Below, piece by piece: positions 43,659 through 57,369 of a stretch of DNA of 64,000 nt (positions are counted from its first letter, which is position 1; every line of letters begins with the position of its first letter). Source of the DNA: Haliclona indistincta. Its lineage: Eukaryota > Porifera > Demospongiae > Haplosclerida > Chalinidae. Under the pieces are notes generated by a model. It was not told where the DNA came from, did not search any database, and was given only the letters and a program-made list of their open reading frames with translations. The translations under genes were made by a program, and so were the position numbers. The stretch is taken from contig OZ024788.1 in NCBI GenBank assembly GCA_964017065.1, forward strand, positions 4,914,887 through 4,978,886. The letters run 5' to 3'.

Positions 43659-46600
43659 TCAAATAGTTATACTATTTGGAATACGTGAAGGGCAAAGATG
43701 GTAATACTCTACATCAAGCTTCTTGTTGTGATCTCTAATTTGTTGATCAATATCTTTGAGCCTCTTCAAAAACTTTTGCACAGCTTCAGTAGCTTCATCT
43801 TCAGAATACCAAGCCTCAGGGTAGCCTCCCAAAAATATCTATGTAAACAGAAAGAACAATGTTATAATTATCTTAAAAGCCTCATAACTATTGTTTTAAC
43901 GTCAGCATACCTCATCTGGACTGTACTGTGCAAGAGAAAATGTAATTGATGAAGCTTGAGCAGCAGTAGGTATATCAGGAAGATAATCCATCAGATCACG
44001 ATACATGATGTTGGACCGGTTTGGAGGAGGCTTTCTCATGCCAACAGGAGCATTGGGGGTGTATCCATACGTATCAAACTGGCCGAAATTGACAGCAGCA
44101 TGTTGAGCTGAGCCTGTGAACATTATCAATGTGCAGTACTCCACGAGATCTGGTATTGTTTCGATCTTATCTGGAAATCCGTGTCCTTGGGGAGCTCCTA
44201 GGAATCCTGGAAAGGCAACTGTGTGTATTTCTGTTACCCATTCCTTTAGCTCTGAGTCATTCTTGACATCTTCGTCACTTTTGTAGAACATGGAAATGAT
44301 CTCTTGAACATAGGCTTCTATGGCATCCCATACTTTGATCCCATCATCACGATAGTAGTATCCTGGTAGCTCATAAGGAGTTTCTACACCTCGCTCCTTC
44401 AGATTCCATTTGATGTTTGTCCACTGGACACGATGAATTTCAGAAGCTCTTTTGAACAGCTCTGTCATTCCATCACTTCCAATGGCGAAAATTTGAGCAA
44501 TTATTCCATCTTTGTTGATAAGAGTAGCACGTGCAGCAGCATTAATGGCCATTGTGTATCGAAAGTGTGGGTGTAGCAACTTGTACACAGGATGTGCATC
44601 AGGTATATTCCTCATTGTAGCCACTCCATAAGCTTCCATTGATGCATGACAGGAGATGTAGTGGGTCAGTATTTGATGATACTATAGACAAAACAATTAT
44701 TACGCCTTACCCCTAATAATGTTCAGTAATTTTGTGAAGTATACGTAATTGACATCATCGTGCTAGCAATAGTTGAAATTTCTCTCCATAGTAATGTAAA
44801 TTCTATAGACATTATGTGGAATAAGTTGTATTGCAATGAATGATTTCTAACATCCAAGCAAAATGAAGCTGTAAAACATGATGTAGGCACTAATTGAATT
44901 TGAGGAATGCAGCAATAGAAGACTGTATAACCATGGTGTATTTTTATAACAGAGCTATGATACTACCTGCTATCATTATCAGTAAGCATGCATTCATATG
45001 TATAGCATAGCAGCTACTGTATGTTCTGATGAAAATTCATGCATGTAGGTTGAAAGTTCATGTACGCTATAACAATGGTATCTGGTATAAAGCAGTGTGT
45101 ACATACCTGTGCATCAGCTGTTCTGTAGAATATCTTAGCCAGTAGCCACTCAAACCAACTATCAGAAGGTAGAAATATAGGATTGTTTGCCCCAGGATCT
45201 CTCATCAGTTGTATGGCAATAGGCACTAGCTTGTTAGAGCCATTCACATACAGTAGACACAGAGGTGCTGGACAATAGTAGCCTTCACGAATAGGTATTT
45301 CGTGCAATATCTGACTGAGATCATTAATGTAGATATGGCCAGCCTACAATAAAATAAAGACAGCATGTGGGATATTGTTCGGATCAATTTCATTGGCTTA
45401 ATTATATAAGCCTACCTCCATTTCCTCCTCAAGCGTTTTACCGCGGTTCAATAAATGCTTAACCAATTCATTGGTAACTGGAAAATTCTTCGGCATCTTA
45501 TATTCTGTAAAAGCAGTATCAAAATAAACTTGCATGTATAAAATTTAGCTGATTATTGATTTACTGGAAATATTAATTCTTTGCTCATAATCAAATAGGC
45601 AGTTGAATATTATTAACTTACTTTCTTCAGCATTGTTGCATCTACGAATCAGCACAGGATTTACACCGTTAAGCATCTGTCGTCCAAACTCTACATCTGA
45701 TACCCAGCGATATCCTTCATATGCTGGTATGTTGGCATCCAGAGGCAACTCCTTTGGGGGGTCGGAATCTTTGAGATTTTCTGTCTCCAAGGTCGTTGCA
45801 ATGAACTCGAAATCATGGAGATTCGCCACAGACGATTTATCAGTAAGAGTCATTTTGAGAACCTCCTCCAGTCGATGCAGAATTTCAACACGCTTGTCCA
45901 CTTGCAACAAGTCCCTTGAACGTGTTTCCAAGGAAGTTTACCATTTTTACTCGCTCAAACTGCTCATCAAGTGGCAGAAAAAGGACATTCTCATCAATTG
46001 CAGATGGCACACCGGTGTCTGGAAACGTCTGCCATGCATATGTTCTACGGCGTTCCTTCAACAGGATGGCTCTCTGCTTTACAAACACTGGATTGTCTTT
46101 AACTTGCTGTAGAGTTGCTGTAGAGTATAATAAATATATAATTATAATTATTATTAATTCCACATGCAAGATTTATTAAAATAACACATAAACCAAGTTG
46201 CCATGAATATCACAGCTAGGAAGGCCTTTGAAGTTTGAAAAGTACCTTGAGGTCCGGGCGAACTCTCACCTCGTTCAGATTTTGATGCTACGCCCACTTC
46301 ATCTAATGTTTATGAATCTGTTGTGCGCGAACTTATAGATTTGAGTCCAGGCTTGTGCGCGTGGCGGTAATTATAATTATAATGTTATTTAGAGCACATA
46401 CTAATTTACCTGTTGCAGAAGTTGCAGTAACACCTTTGACTTTCTTTCCAATCCAGTGGTAGCACGGGTAGTTCTTCATGATCGAGCTCTGGTAATTGCA
46501 CACAGTAAAGAAATCGATGTACCAATCGGGAGTCAATATCGTTCTTGAGTAGCGCAGGCCAGCTAGAACCACTTGAATCTCACCCAAATCATCTTCACAC

Positions 46601-46971
46601 TCAATCACAAGATCGTCATATGTTGACTTCTTGAAATGGGTATGAGTAAACAGAAACCATTTTGCATCCACAGTGATTTTTCCAGTGGTGCCTTCCGTGC
46701 CTGTTAGACCTAGCACTACAGTGCGCGTGTTTGCTGCAGCACCTGGTTGACTACCAGTTACGATTCGCAATCCGTAGTAGAATTTACCACCTAAAGGTAT
46801 AAAACTTTGATCAATACAATTTGAATCGAGGATCATACGTTTCGGATTTTCCGGTTTGAGGGTGAATGATGGCAAGCTCGGTTTCACCACATGTGTTTCA
46901 CCCTGATCAGTCTCTTCTTCATAGTCGCAAGTTTTGTGTTGCACCACTTTGCTCTTTACTACTTTAGGCAT
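43659..46971 (-). pseudogene. LOX2, lipoxygenase with 8-bp frameshift in exon 3
   Basis: Exons are 46839-46971, 46410-46790 (PLAT), 45622-46117, 45416-45504, 45107-45343, 43911-44681 and 43659-43838. The iron ligands (HQILTHYISCH, GSAQHAAVNF, terminal Ile) and splice sites are intact. Exon 3 is 496 nt instead of 504: the sequence TTAGCAGT present in LOX3 and LOX4 is missing near 45897, so translation stops soon after GLVASG. Everything else looks conserved, so the lesion is recent, polymorphic, or an assembly error. The residue at the presumed stereocontrol (Coffa) position is Ile, against Asn in the others. Confidence 0.8.
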
Positions 46972-47208
46972 TGCCGTGTACTTGGAGAATGACTCAACAG
47001 TTATAGCACTGAACAACTGACCAGAGTACTCAAATAATGTTGTATTTATACTAATAGGAAGCCATAGCATTACATTATTACTCAGTATACTAGGAAACTA
47101 TAATATACTACTCAGTATACAAGTTATCTTAGTCCATTGTTCTGTAGCCAAAGTCCTCACTGTAAACGATATTCGTGCATATGACTTATAGTCAGCCAAA
47201 ATTGATTA

Positions 47209-48452
47209 TTAGGGAGACACGGTAGTGTCTCCCTATGTAGGGTTGAACGAGAAAACAAGATGGCGGCTACATACAATGTATTAGCGTTCAAACGCTGATA
47301 TTTCGCCTGGTGATGACTTGTATACGTCCAAAGACACTTAGATCTGCTCTCTGGCGTTGCCCCATCTTACAATAGCAAGGAGATCGCTCGAAATTGATGC
47401 TAAAGTGACGAACCTGGAAACGGTGAAAATCGAGTTTCGTCATCTTCTCTTCGTCTTCTTCTTTCTTTCTTCTTTCTTCTTTCTTCTTTCTTCAGCGCGC
47501 CTAGCGCCTTTACGCGAGCAGTGCCGAGACCAAAACACCCACGAACAGTCGTGAAATTCTCCTGGCAGGTGCCTTTTGAACTTTGTTTTTAGCGTAACGG
47601 CAATATAAATTCCGCGATTTCTCGATCGTGATCCATTGTCAGCTAAGTGTTAGACGCCATTATTGTGATTGCGCAATACGCACGTGACCAAGCAGTGGTT
47701 AGCGCACGTGACTAAGCACTAGCTTTAGTATCGCCGCGCCGTATGGTTCACGTAGAACAATAATTTGTCTGGAGTCTTCGAAGAACGGTAAGCTCGTATA
47801 GGATCACCATTCTGCACTTGCCAGATAATTACAACAGTCGTACTGGTCCACAAACAAGTATGGGCGGGGCTCGTATCCACTGCATATGCATGCATGCGTA
47901 GGCGAGCTGATATGTACAGCATAACTTAGCTACAAGTTGAAAATTTTTAATATTAAAGAGAAGCCATCAACAACAGGAAAACTAAACCAATGGTGGAAAT
48001 AAAGACAGCTCAGTACGTGCATGATATTAATGAACTGCACATTACTGAAAAAGAAAAAAGGACACAAACAAGAAATTAAAAAGATTTCTATCGAAATCAA
48101 TAGGATGTAGGGTTGTGAAATCTACCACTAGTCCACAATGTAAACTAACAAGGAACAAGCATGGAATAGTAACACGATTGACTTGCTAACAGACCATAGA
48201 TCCCTACATCAGTGGCTGTACATAAGATCAATATTTTGTCACAAGCTGAATGCACATCTGGTGTCAGTCAACAGTAACTATAGCTGTGTTAGCTATAGCC
48301 AACCACAGCAGCCACTGATGTAGGGATCTATGGTCTGTTAGCAAGTCAATCGTGTTACTATTCCATGCTTGTTCCTTGTTAGTTTACATTGTGGACTAGT
48401 GGTAGATTTCACAACCCTACATCCTATTGATTTCGATAGAAATCTTTTTAAT
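47209..48452. mobile_element. Hairpin element copy E
   Basis: It lies between LOX2 and LOX3, in the same orientation as C. It starts TTAGGGAGACACGGTAG and has arms at about 48070-48215 and 48308-48452. The arms have a shared change (ATCAATAGGATG and its complement CATCCTATTGAT), so the two arms are kept identical to each other although they differ from the other copies. Confidence 0.85.
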
Positions 48453-48455
48453 TTT

Positions 48456-49185
48456 CTTTATAGTTAACTATAGTATTTTGGTTATTACTTTTCTATTTTA
48501 CTGTGGTTTGCAATAATAACAGCTTCACTACATGTATTATCATAATCTAGTAATACCCATTGTGCAGAGTAACCACAAGTTCAGCAATCAACACTTTGAC
48601 AATGGAACAACTTACAATTCTATATTGTCCTACTATAATGTGCATGTTTTAGTAGGGGAATGATGAAAACATACTAATTTTTAAAGGAAGATTCGTATAA
48701 TACAACACATGCATGTACTTAAAAGAGAAGTTTATCTGCATACTCAACCTGCATTTACTAATAATAATATTTATTGTGATACAACTCTGAAACTGTCTGA
48801 CAAAATTTGGATTGTGAAATTCACTATAGCTATATTTAATTATGATTGCATTGACTATGACACACTAGCACAGTCTTTGTTCAGCATTTGTAAATGCTAG
48901 ATGGCGTACAAGAATTAAAGGTAATAATTCTCAATCATGCACTACTAAAGGAAGTTGGGGACTTGTTACTCAACAATGAAAGTAGTTTAATGTACTTTCA
49001 TCCTTAGCTACTTCCTACTACTAAACTTAAGGAATAATTAACTATCTAAGGCTGCCTAAGATAAGCATGTTTACATATCAGTACTATAGTATCAAAAAGG
49101 CTACATTAAAGTTTAAATAATAGTATTACATGCATATTTTTTATGTTGACTAAAATTTTTATTACATCTCAGTACTACATCCGTA
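48456..49185. other. Gene-free AT-rich stretch
   Basis: I see no exon, RNA gene or repeat with a recognisable partner in this window. Confidence 0.4.
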
Positions 49186-49189
49186 CTAC

Positions 49190-49885
49190 ATCCATCAACT
49201 CTCTGTGTCTCAAGGCAAAACTTCAGCTTGGTCTTATTCACCGACATTTTCACAACACGGATGTCTCTTGTAGAACACAACTCTACAAGCCACTGGTGCT
49301 GCTGACTCTGGATTACAGTACTGCTCATCTGTGTGGGATCCTCACCAACTATATCTTATCTCCAAACTTGAAGCAGTCCAGCATTTTGCTGCAAGAGTTG
49401 TTACCCACAGATGGCATGACAGCCACAGTCAACTGCTTGCATCTTTAAAATGGCCTTCGCTTCTAAAACCCAGAAGCTAAGTCTCTGTTCTCGAATAGTC
49501 GGTGATCATTCCATCATACCACCCTCTTTTTTCACTACTCATCCCTCGCCTTAACCTCAGATATGTCGACCTCCCACCTTCACTACTTTGTCTCAAGTGT
49601 TGTCTCTGCTTGTAACTCTCTTCCTCAATCCATTTTCATGTCTGTTAGTCTATTTTCATTCAAAAAGTCTCCATCAACTAGTTATTTAACAAAAAAAATT
49701 GTATATCACCCGAACTTAAAATTGTTTTGTCTTAACAAAATTATCAGTTCATACTATTATTATTATTCTTGGTGTTTTCCTTATTTTGCTTTTGGGTATG
49801 GCCCTCATTATTAGCCTCTGGTTATTTGGTCATTGTCCTGCACTATTGTGTAAACTAGCTTAAATAAAAATAAAAAATAAAAAAA
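49190..49885 (+). mobile_element. Non-LTR retrotransposon (LINE) 3' fragment, decayed
   Basis: Plus-strand frames read SLCLKAKLQLGLIHRHF, then LYKPLVLLTLDYSTAHLCG, and after a frameshift LHYFVSSVVSACNSLPQSI and SLFSFKKS. These match the conserved end of CR1/L2/jockey-type reverse transcriptase ORF2 (K-x-x-x-LG-L-x-R, LY-x-LV-x-x-L-x-Y, and WN-x-LP in the C-terminal region). An A-rich tail (AAATAAAAATAAAAAATAAA) follows at 49860-49883. Frameshifts show it is dead. Confidence 0.75.
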
Positions 49886-49899
49886 TTTATTGCTCAGTT

Positions 49900-50840
49900 C
49901 TTCCCAGATTTTCAAAAATGTTTTCTTACCTTCAGGAGATAGATGAAATTACATGAAAAATGGGAGCTAGGGGTGGAGATTGAGTGGAACAACCGAAACC
50001 ACCCAGCTGACTACTATGTATGAAATGACTTTTTGCACAGGTGGTGACCACTAATCAGTATCCATCTCATTGGCACAAAAACTAAAATATCAACCAGTGC
50101 TATTTTGCTATAATAGTGCTGCATGGCACATTCAGTTTGGGCATGTAAGGAAGTGGACTAGTGACTAAAGGAAGTTAGGTGCAACTTTTTGTAATAATAT
50201 CTAGATCATAATGAAAGTTGCAAGTTGCATTACGTTTCTTCATACTTATTTCCTACTACCACTACTACTGTAACACTTGAGGTACTGCTAATTAAATTTA
50301 GTGGTTAACTACCACAAAGAATATGTATTTCTACAGTATCAAAGGAGCAGGAGCTATCAATAATTATTCAAAGCAGTGCCTCTGTTTAGGAATTTTATTC
50401 TCATTTGCTACAATCCTTTATTGCCAATCCTTTTGTTCCTCCCTCAAAAAGTAGATCAAGTTTTAGACAGCAAAACTAAATGACAGGAATTAGAGATGGT
50501 GACCACTAATTTATGCTTATGCACGTTAGAAATCAGCATCTAATTTTACCCGGTACTGTGCATGCTTTATAATCCCATCTTTACAATCCCGGCCCATCTT
50601 TATAATCCCATCTCTCCTAGTACTCAAAAGCTAGCAGCTTGCATGGTAAGTTACAACACACATTAGGATTTGCAAAAGTAAGCAAGAACAAATTAACTAC
50701 ATATATGAAGCAGGATATTGGTCTCAAATAGATAGGATGTTAGGAATTTACAAACAGGAAACAGCACTAGACAGCTATAGTTTGAAACTGTAAATGGATG
50801 TTCCAACAGACATAGATTGCTCTGACTACACTGGTAGGAT
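49900..50840. other. Gene-free stretch with a diverged repeat
   Basis: No gene is seen. Positions about 49965-50160 resemble 56985-57200 (CACCCAGCTGACTA and GTATGAAATGAC in one, CACCCGGCTGACCAGA and GTATGAAATGAC in the other), so both hold an old dispersed repeat. Confidence 0.45.
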
Positions 50841-50844
50841 GGTA

Positions 50845-51790
50845 GTTTATCAATTCAGTGAGGTTTACTGTGAATATGTCCAGTAACTGTTGTGAGTGTC
50901 TAGTTTCATAGAACAAAATAATTATTCCACTAACATCCCACACCAATGCACCAGTATCAGTACTGATACAAGTTGAAATGTACTCGCCGAGAAGTCGCGG
51001 TATTAGAGTTTACTATTCGAATGATAACTCAACTCTATTTCAACTCTGTACAATACAAAGTACACACTGAATATAAAGGAGATGGTCCATTATTAACACT
51101 AGCTAGGTATAAAAATTAGCACAGCAACAGCAGGTACAATGATTAACACAATATTAACTAGCTAGTGCACAAACAAATAGTCAACAGAGTTCACCACACA
51201 AGTAAACACCAGTGTATCTCCAGGACACACTCTGACAGCTGATGAATTCAAACTGACTAAGATAAGAAATTAAATGAAATCCAATGTATTATAAAATCCA
51301 TTACCTTTTGAATCACGAGTCACTATCTGAAGAGAAAGCATGGTTTACATCTGACCTGAGCTTAATTAGTACTCCATATTGTAAAATTCATTCGAATAGA
51401 AAGTGGTAAATGCTGTGTTAATGTCTTATTTGCTGTGTACAATGATGCAATTGTTTGGTGTACTAAATAACATGTGATCACATGCTTCATGCAGGTATGC
51501 TGTGTGATTAAAAACTGATGGAGTATGTATGGTAATGTTGGATTCCAAGAAACAGTTGTCTCAGCTGCATGCACAATTTTAAACTTCATAAAAAATCACT
51601 TTCTTGCTTTTCACCGCTTTTATGTTTCTGCTCATGCAGTTCTCCGATTTAAATTATTGGACTAGTCTGAAAATATCTAGCTCATTTTCCATATATTGAA
51701 TACATCAACAATCACTACCAGCAGTAGTACCACCAGCAGGGCACCACCATCATTACCACTGTCCATGTCTGTACTAATGATGATTGCGAA
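50845..51790 (-). pseudogene. R19, type C receptor relic 3' of LOX3
   Basis: An Ig exon fragment (51195-51265, CPGDTLVFTC-type codons) and another piece of the same exon (50850-50965) are separated by about 230 bp of unrelated sequence inserted near 50968. The signal exon remains near 51302-51345. The upstream double E-box is intact at 51471-51484. A TM-exon piece is at 51700-51790. No FN3 is left. Confidence 0.7.
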
Positions 51791-51947
51791 CATATGTACA
51801 TTGTGCAATAATTAGTTACGTCATTACTAACCACTGATGGATGATGGAAATTACTATAATTTTTATAGCTATACACAGCACAAAAAATGAACTATATCAA
51901 TAACTATACACCATGTAAGTTAAGTCATAAAAACTGTTTAATAATGT

Positions 51948-54900
51948 TCAAATAGTTATACTATTTGGAATACGTGAAGGGCAAAGATAGTAATACTCCA
52001 CATCAAGCATCTTGTTGCGAACTCTAATTTCTTGATCAAGATCCGTAAGCCTCTTCACAAACTTTTTCACAGCTTCAGTAGCTTCATCTTCAGAGTACCA
52101 AGCCTCAGGGTAGCCTCCCAAAAATATCTATGTAAACAGAATGAACAAATTACAATTATAGATATATTCTTAAAAGCCGCATAAAAATAATATTTTAATG
52201 TCAACATACCTCATCTGGACTGTACTGTGCAAGAGAAAATGTAATTGATGAAGCTTGAGCAGCAGTAGGTATATCAGGAAGATACTCCATCAGATCACGA
52301 TACATGATGTTGGACCGGTTTGGAGGAGGCTTTCTCATGCCAATAGGAGCATTGGGGGTGTATCCATACGTATTAAACTGGCCAAAATTGACAGCAGCAT
52401 GTTGAGCTGAGCCTGTGAACATTATCAATGTGCAGTACTCCACGAGATCTGATATTGCTTCGATCTTATCAGGAAATCCGTGTCCTTGGGGAGCTCCTAG
52501 AAATCCTGGAAAGGCAACTGTGTGTATTTCCATTACCCACTCCTTTAGCTCTGAGTCATTCTTGACATCTTCGTCACTTTTATAGAACATGGAAATGATC
52601 TCTTGAACATAGGCTTCTATGGCATCCCATACTTTGATGCCATCATCACGATAGTAGTATCCTGGTAGCTCATAAGGATTATCTACACCCCGCTCCTTCA
52701 GATTCCATTTGATGTTTGTCCACTGGACACGATGAATTTCAGAAGCTCTTTTGAACAGCTCTATCAACCCATCATTTCCAATGGCGAAATTTCGAGCGAT
52801 TGCTCCATCTTTGTTGATAAGAGCAGCACGTGCAGCAGCATTGATGGCCATTGTGTATCGGAAGTGTGGGTGTAGCAACTTGTACACAGGATGTGCATCA
52901 GGTATATTCCTCATTGTAGCCACTCCATAAGCTTCCATTGATGCATGACAGGAGATGTAGTGGGTCAGTATTTGATGATACTACATGTATAGTCATAATT
53001 TATTATACCTTACTCCAAATTATGTCTATAATAATTAGATATAATGTTGAGTGCAATTGACATGCACTAGCATTAGTTGTTAAGCATAAAAATTTCTCTA
53101 TAATGATAAATTCTATAGACATTATGTGGAGTAAGTCGTATTGCTTTCTAACATCCAAGCAAAATGATTCTGTACATGCTGTAGGCACTAATTGAATTTG
53201 AGGAATGCATGCAGCTGTAGAAGGTAAAGCCATGGTGTGCCTCACGTTTATAACAGGGCTACTGTCAATATCAGTAAGCATGCATTCACATGTATGACGA
53301 CCCAAATTCAAAATAGCATGCATCTATTGTATGTTTAGATGAAAATTCTTGCATGTAGGTAGAAAGTTCATGTACGCTATAAAAATGAATCTGGTATAAA
53401 GCAGTGTGTACATACTTGTGTATCAGCTGATCTGTAGAATATCTTAGCCAGTATCCACTCAAACCAACTATCAGAAGGTAGAAATATAGGATTGTTTGCC
53501 CCAGGATCTCTCATCAGTTGTATGGCAATAGGCACTAGCTTGTTAGAGCCATTCACATACAGTAGACACAGAGGGGCTGGACAATAGTAGCCTTCACGAG
53601 TGGGTATTTCATGCAATATCTGACTGAGATCATTAATGTAGATATGACCAGCCTATGATATATAAATGTAAAGGCCATGTGTCGATCAATTTCATGTGGC
53701 ATAATTATACAGGCTTACCGCCATTTCCTCCTCAAGTGTTTTACCACGGTTCAATAGATGCTTAACCAATTCATTGGTAACTGGAAAATTCTTCGGAATC
53801 TTATATTCTGTAAAAGCAGTAGCAAATGATAAAATCTTGCATGTATAAAATTTAGATTTACTGGAAATGATAATTATGCTACATGTATCCTTACTTTCTT
53901 CTGCATTGTTGCATCTACGAATCAGTACAGGATTGACTCCATTGAGCATCTGTCGTCCAAACTCTACATCTGATACCCAGCGATATCCTTCATATGCTGG
54001 TATGTTGGCATCCAGAGGCAACTCCTTTGGGGGGTCGGAATCTTTGAGATTTTCTATCTCCAAGGTCGTTGCAATGAACTCGAAATCATGGAGATTTGCT
54101 GCAGACATTTGATCAGTAAGAGTCATTTTGAGAACCTCTTCCAGTCGATGTAGAATATTAACACGCTTGTTAGCAGTTCCACTTGCAACAAGTCCTTTGA
54201 ACGTGTTTCCAAGGAAGTTTACCATTTTTACTCGCTCAAACTGCTCATCAAGTGGCAGTAAGAGGACATTCTCATCAATTGCAGAAGGCACACCGGTGTC
54301 TGGAAACGTCTGCCATTCATAAGTTCTACGGCGGTCCTTCAACAGAATTGCTCTCTGCTTTACCAACACAGGATTGTCTTTAACTTGCTGTAGAGTTGCT
54401 GTAGAGTATAATAAATATATAATTATCATTTGCACATGCAAGATGACCGTTTTTTGAAATAAAAAAAATTAAGTGAATTTGCAGTATCTGCCAAGAGCAA
54501 ACTTTACCTCTAGCATAAACTCTCATTCGTTCATATTTCGATGTTACGTCCACGTCAGCTCTTGTCTATTCCAATTAGTTGGCAAAAGCTGTTTCAAGCT
54601 GCAATAACTACGACGAACAACGCTGTGGTGACAATCTGTCTGCTGCTATTGTCGTTTCTACTATCCAGGAAACTATTAGACATGTTTCAACTGACTGACG
54701 TTCAAAGTGGCCGATGTTTCAAAAAGCTCGTTGCTTGAAATCAGCCTAGCAATAATTAAACTCATCATAAATCGAGTGCTCATTGTTACAGATCTGTTCT
54801 GCACAAACTTGGAATTCCATGCAGACTTGTGCCAATGCGATATTAACAATGAACTCGAATGTCATAACACTCGCATGCATAAGCTATAATTATGTAGAGC

Positions 54901-55492
54901 ACTATACTAATTTACCTGTTGCAGAAGTTGCAGTAACCCCTTTGACTTTCTTTCCAATCCAGTGGTAGCATGGGTAGTTCTTCACGATCGAGCTCTGGTA
55001 ATTGCGTACAGTAAAGAAATCGATGTACCAATCGTGGGTCAATATCGTACGTGAGGAGCGCAGGCCAGCTAGAATCACTTGAATCTCACCCAAATTATCT
55101 TCACACTCAATCACAAGATCGTCATATGTTGACTTCTTGAAATAGGTGTGAGTAAGTAAAAACCATCCATCTTTTGCATCCACGGTGATTTTTCCAGTGG
55201 TACCTTCAGTGCCTGTTAGACCTAACACTACACTGTGCGTGTCCGCTGCAGCACCTGGTTGACTACCAGTTACAATACGCAATCCGTAGTAGAATTTACC
55301 ACCTAAAGGAAGAAACTATATAAAACTTTGATCAATGCAATTTGAATCGAGGATCATACGTTTCGGATTTTCCGGTTTGATGGTGAATGATGGCAAGCAC
55401 GGTTTCACCACATGTGTTTCACCCTGATCAGTCTCTTCTTCATAGCCGCAAGTTTTGTGTTGCACCACTTGGCTCTTTACTACTTTAGGCAT
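51948..55492 (-). CDS. LOX3, PLAT-domain animal lipoxygenase, intact
   Basis: Exons are 55360-55492, 54916-55302 (PLAT), 53895-54398, 53719-53807, 53416-53652, 52210-52980 and 51948-52127; 2301 nt, 766 residues. Order: N-terminal extension (1-44), PLAT (about 45-173), catalytic domain to the C-terminus. Iron ligands are His457, His462 (HQILTHYISCH), His644, Asn648 (SAQHAAVNF) and Ile766, in the spacing of human 5-LOX (H367, H372, H550, N554, I673) apart from four extra residues before His644. The residue 52 after the second His, where S-lipoxygenases have Ala and R-lipoxygenases Gly, is Asn514. There is no signal peptide. Introns are short except those of about 0.4-0.5 kb, so this copy best shows the ancestral gene. 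Product specificity is unknown. Confidence 0.9.
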
Positions 55493-55559
55493 TGCTGTGT
55501 ACTTGCGGCAAAATGACTCAACTGTTCCTGAATTTATACTACTAGGAAGCCATAACATA

Positions 55560-57360
55560 TTGTAGTTTTCATACTGCTACTCACACTGCTAATCATGTTT
55601 ACATAGTAATTATTGCATTTTTGCTATCAAGTTAGATGTTGCCTGATTGACTCAAGCATTTGTCACGGGCTAGAGTGGTACACAACTCAGCCTATTTTGT
55701 ATCAGAAGTTTTATTACAACTATTGAGCCTCACTATGAAAGTGGAAACGATACACATTATATATTGAAGATTGTAGCCAGCCCATTCTGAATTATCAAAC
55801 AACCTATTATAAAATCTATATTATATAACCAAGGAAATGCCATGAGTGGCATCACTTGCCATATTCATTCAGCTCTACATCCACAATTATTGAAATCGGC
55901 TCGCTTCATCATGGAGAGTCGCATATGCAAATCTCTCAGGCAACAGGAGCCCATTCGTAACGTTATAGGCTCCTGTAGTCAAACAACCTGACGCTTTAAC
56001 TCATTAGCCTTCACGATAAATTTTTATTACACTTGCATGCCGGTGACATGAATCAATTAGGTTACTCATCATTATGTACTACCGCATTACATGGAAAATC
56101 TTATCCTCATCAGTTCCTCACTCACGAGGCAAGAAGCTTATCGAACGTACAAATAGTGCAGCGCGTACTGAGCGCGTACAATGACATTCGCCGCTCGGCG
56201 CATCATGTCAGACTGACGAGCCGTACGACCACGCGTAACGTAGACCGTAATGCGATAGGAGTGTTTTCATAGTAGAAGTATCAATCAACAACTGCTTAGG
56301 GCGATTACTGAGAATTTATGTAACACTATCGCATATGCTATTTTCATCATTTCATGCTATCTTCCACCAAATTCTAAAGTGTTTCTTAATTAGGTGGAAG
56401 GAAGCAAATGACCTTGATGAAACGTGGTGTACAATTACATTGCTAACCTACTTAGACAAGAAGTGCATGAGGGTTGCTATTGGACGATGTACAAGAGCGC
56501 TAGAGACCAAAACCTGTTATTGTGCTCGGAGACCCAGCCCACTTCCAAATTACGCCTTAAAAACTAGCTGTTGCGACCTCATGACAGCACGACGCTGTGC
56601 CTTCTTGGCAACAAAACTGTACTGTGTGCATCGAATGTAACTAGAATAAATGATACGCACTTTGTAGGCACCCCCGCCCCCTAAAGTTAAGCGTTTTTTT
56701 TCCCTGCAAAATGGAAAGACTTGGCGCTTCTCTGTTTATATCCGTTCTATGTCCGGACCAAGCAACTCTACACACGGAGTCGCCATCCCGCTGAATCTGT
56801 GACAGCCGATTTTTCCATTGCGGACCCTACCCATGGTTCCGAGGCAATACTGTGACGGGATACGGGATATACCCAAGTGGCGGTATAATTAACCAGCCGA
56901 AGGTATTGCAAAACCACCCTTGAGCCACCCTTCAAAGGCCAAGATAGAATATAGATTAGATTTTGGAGGTTTGCACAACAAAATGGGATCAAGAGATGGG
57001 GAGTGAGTTGTGGGCCCGGAATATCACCCGGCTGACCAGAGTGTATGAAATGACAAGAAATTATTGGTACAGGTATAGTGATCATGGAAAACTGTGTCCA
57101 TTTTTTGAGGTACTATTATGTGACATAAAAAAGCTCACAACTGATAAAGTTATTCAATTAATGTTTCAGTCTGTATAATAGTGCCACATGACAAAGCCTT
57201 GCCATGCAAACTTAGGGAGCAAAAGTGCAGGACGTGTGTAAACGATTTTAGGCAAACTTGCAGTTACGGAAACTTCAGTCTTGAGATGAAATCATGATAC
57301 TTGTAAGACTCATTAATTTATTCGATACTTTACTATAAAAGTGCTGATTGTATCAGTGGT
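55560..57360. other. Gene-free spacer upstream of LOX3
   Basis: Open frames on the plus strand (for example 56033-56272 and 56335-56640) have no recognisable motif, paralogue or splice context, so I do not call genes. Positions 56985-57200 hold the old repeat shared with 49965-50160. Confidence 0.4.
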
Positions 57361-57369
57361 TTACTATCA

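Noticed and set aside
56033..56640. Two plus-strand ORFs upstream of LOX3
   Set aside because: They have no recognisable motif, no paralogue in the window and no supporting splice or repeat structure.
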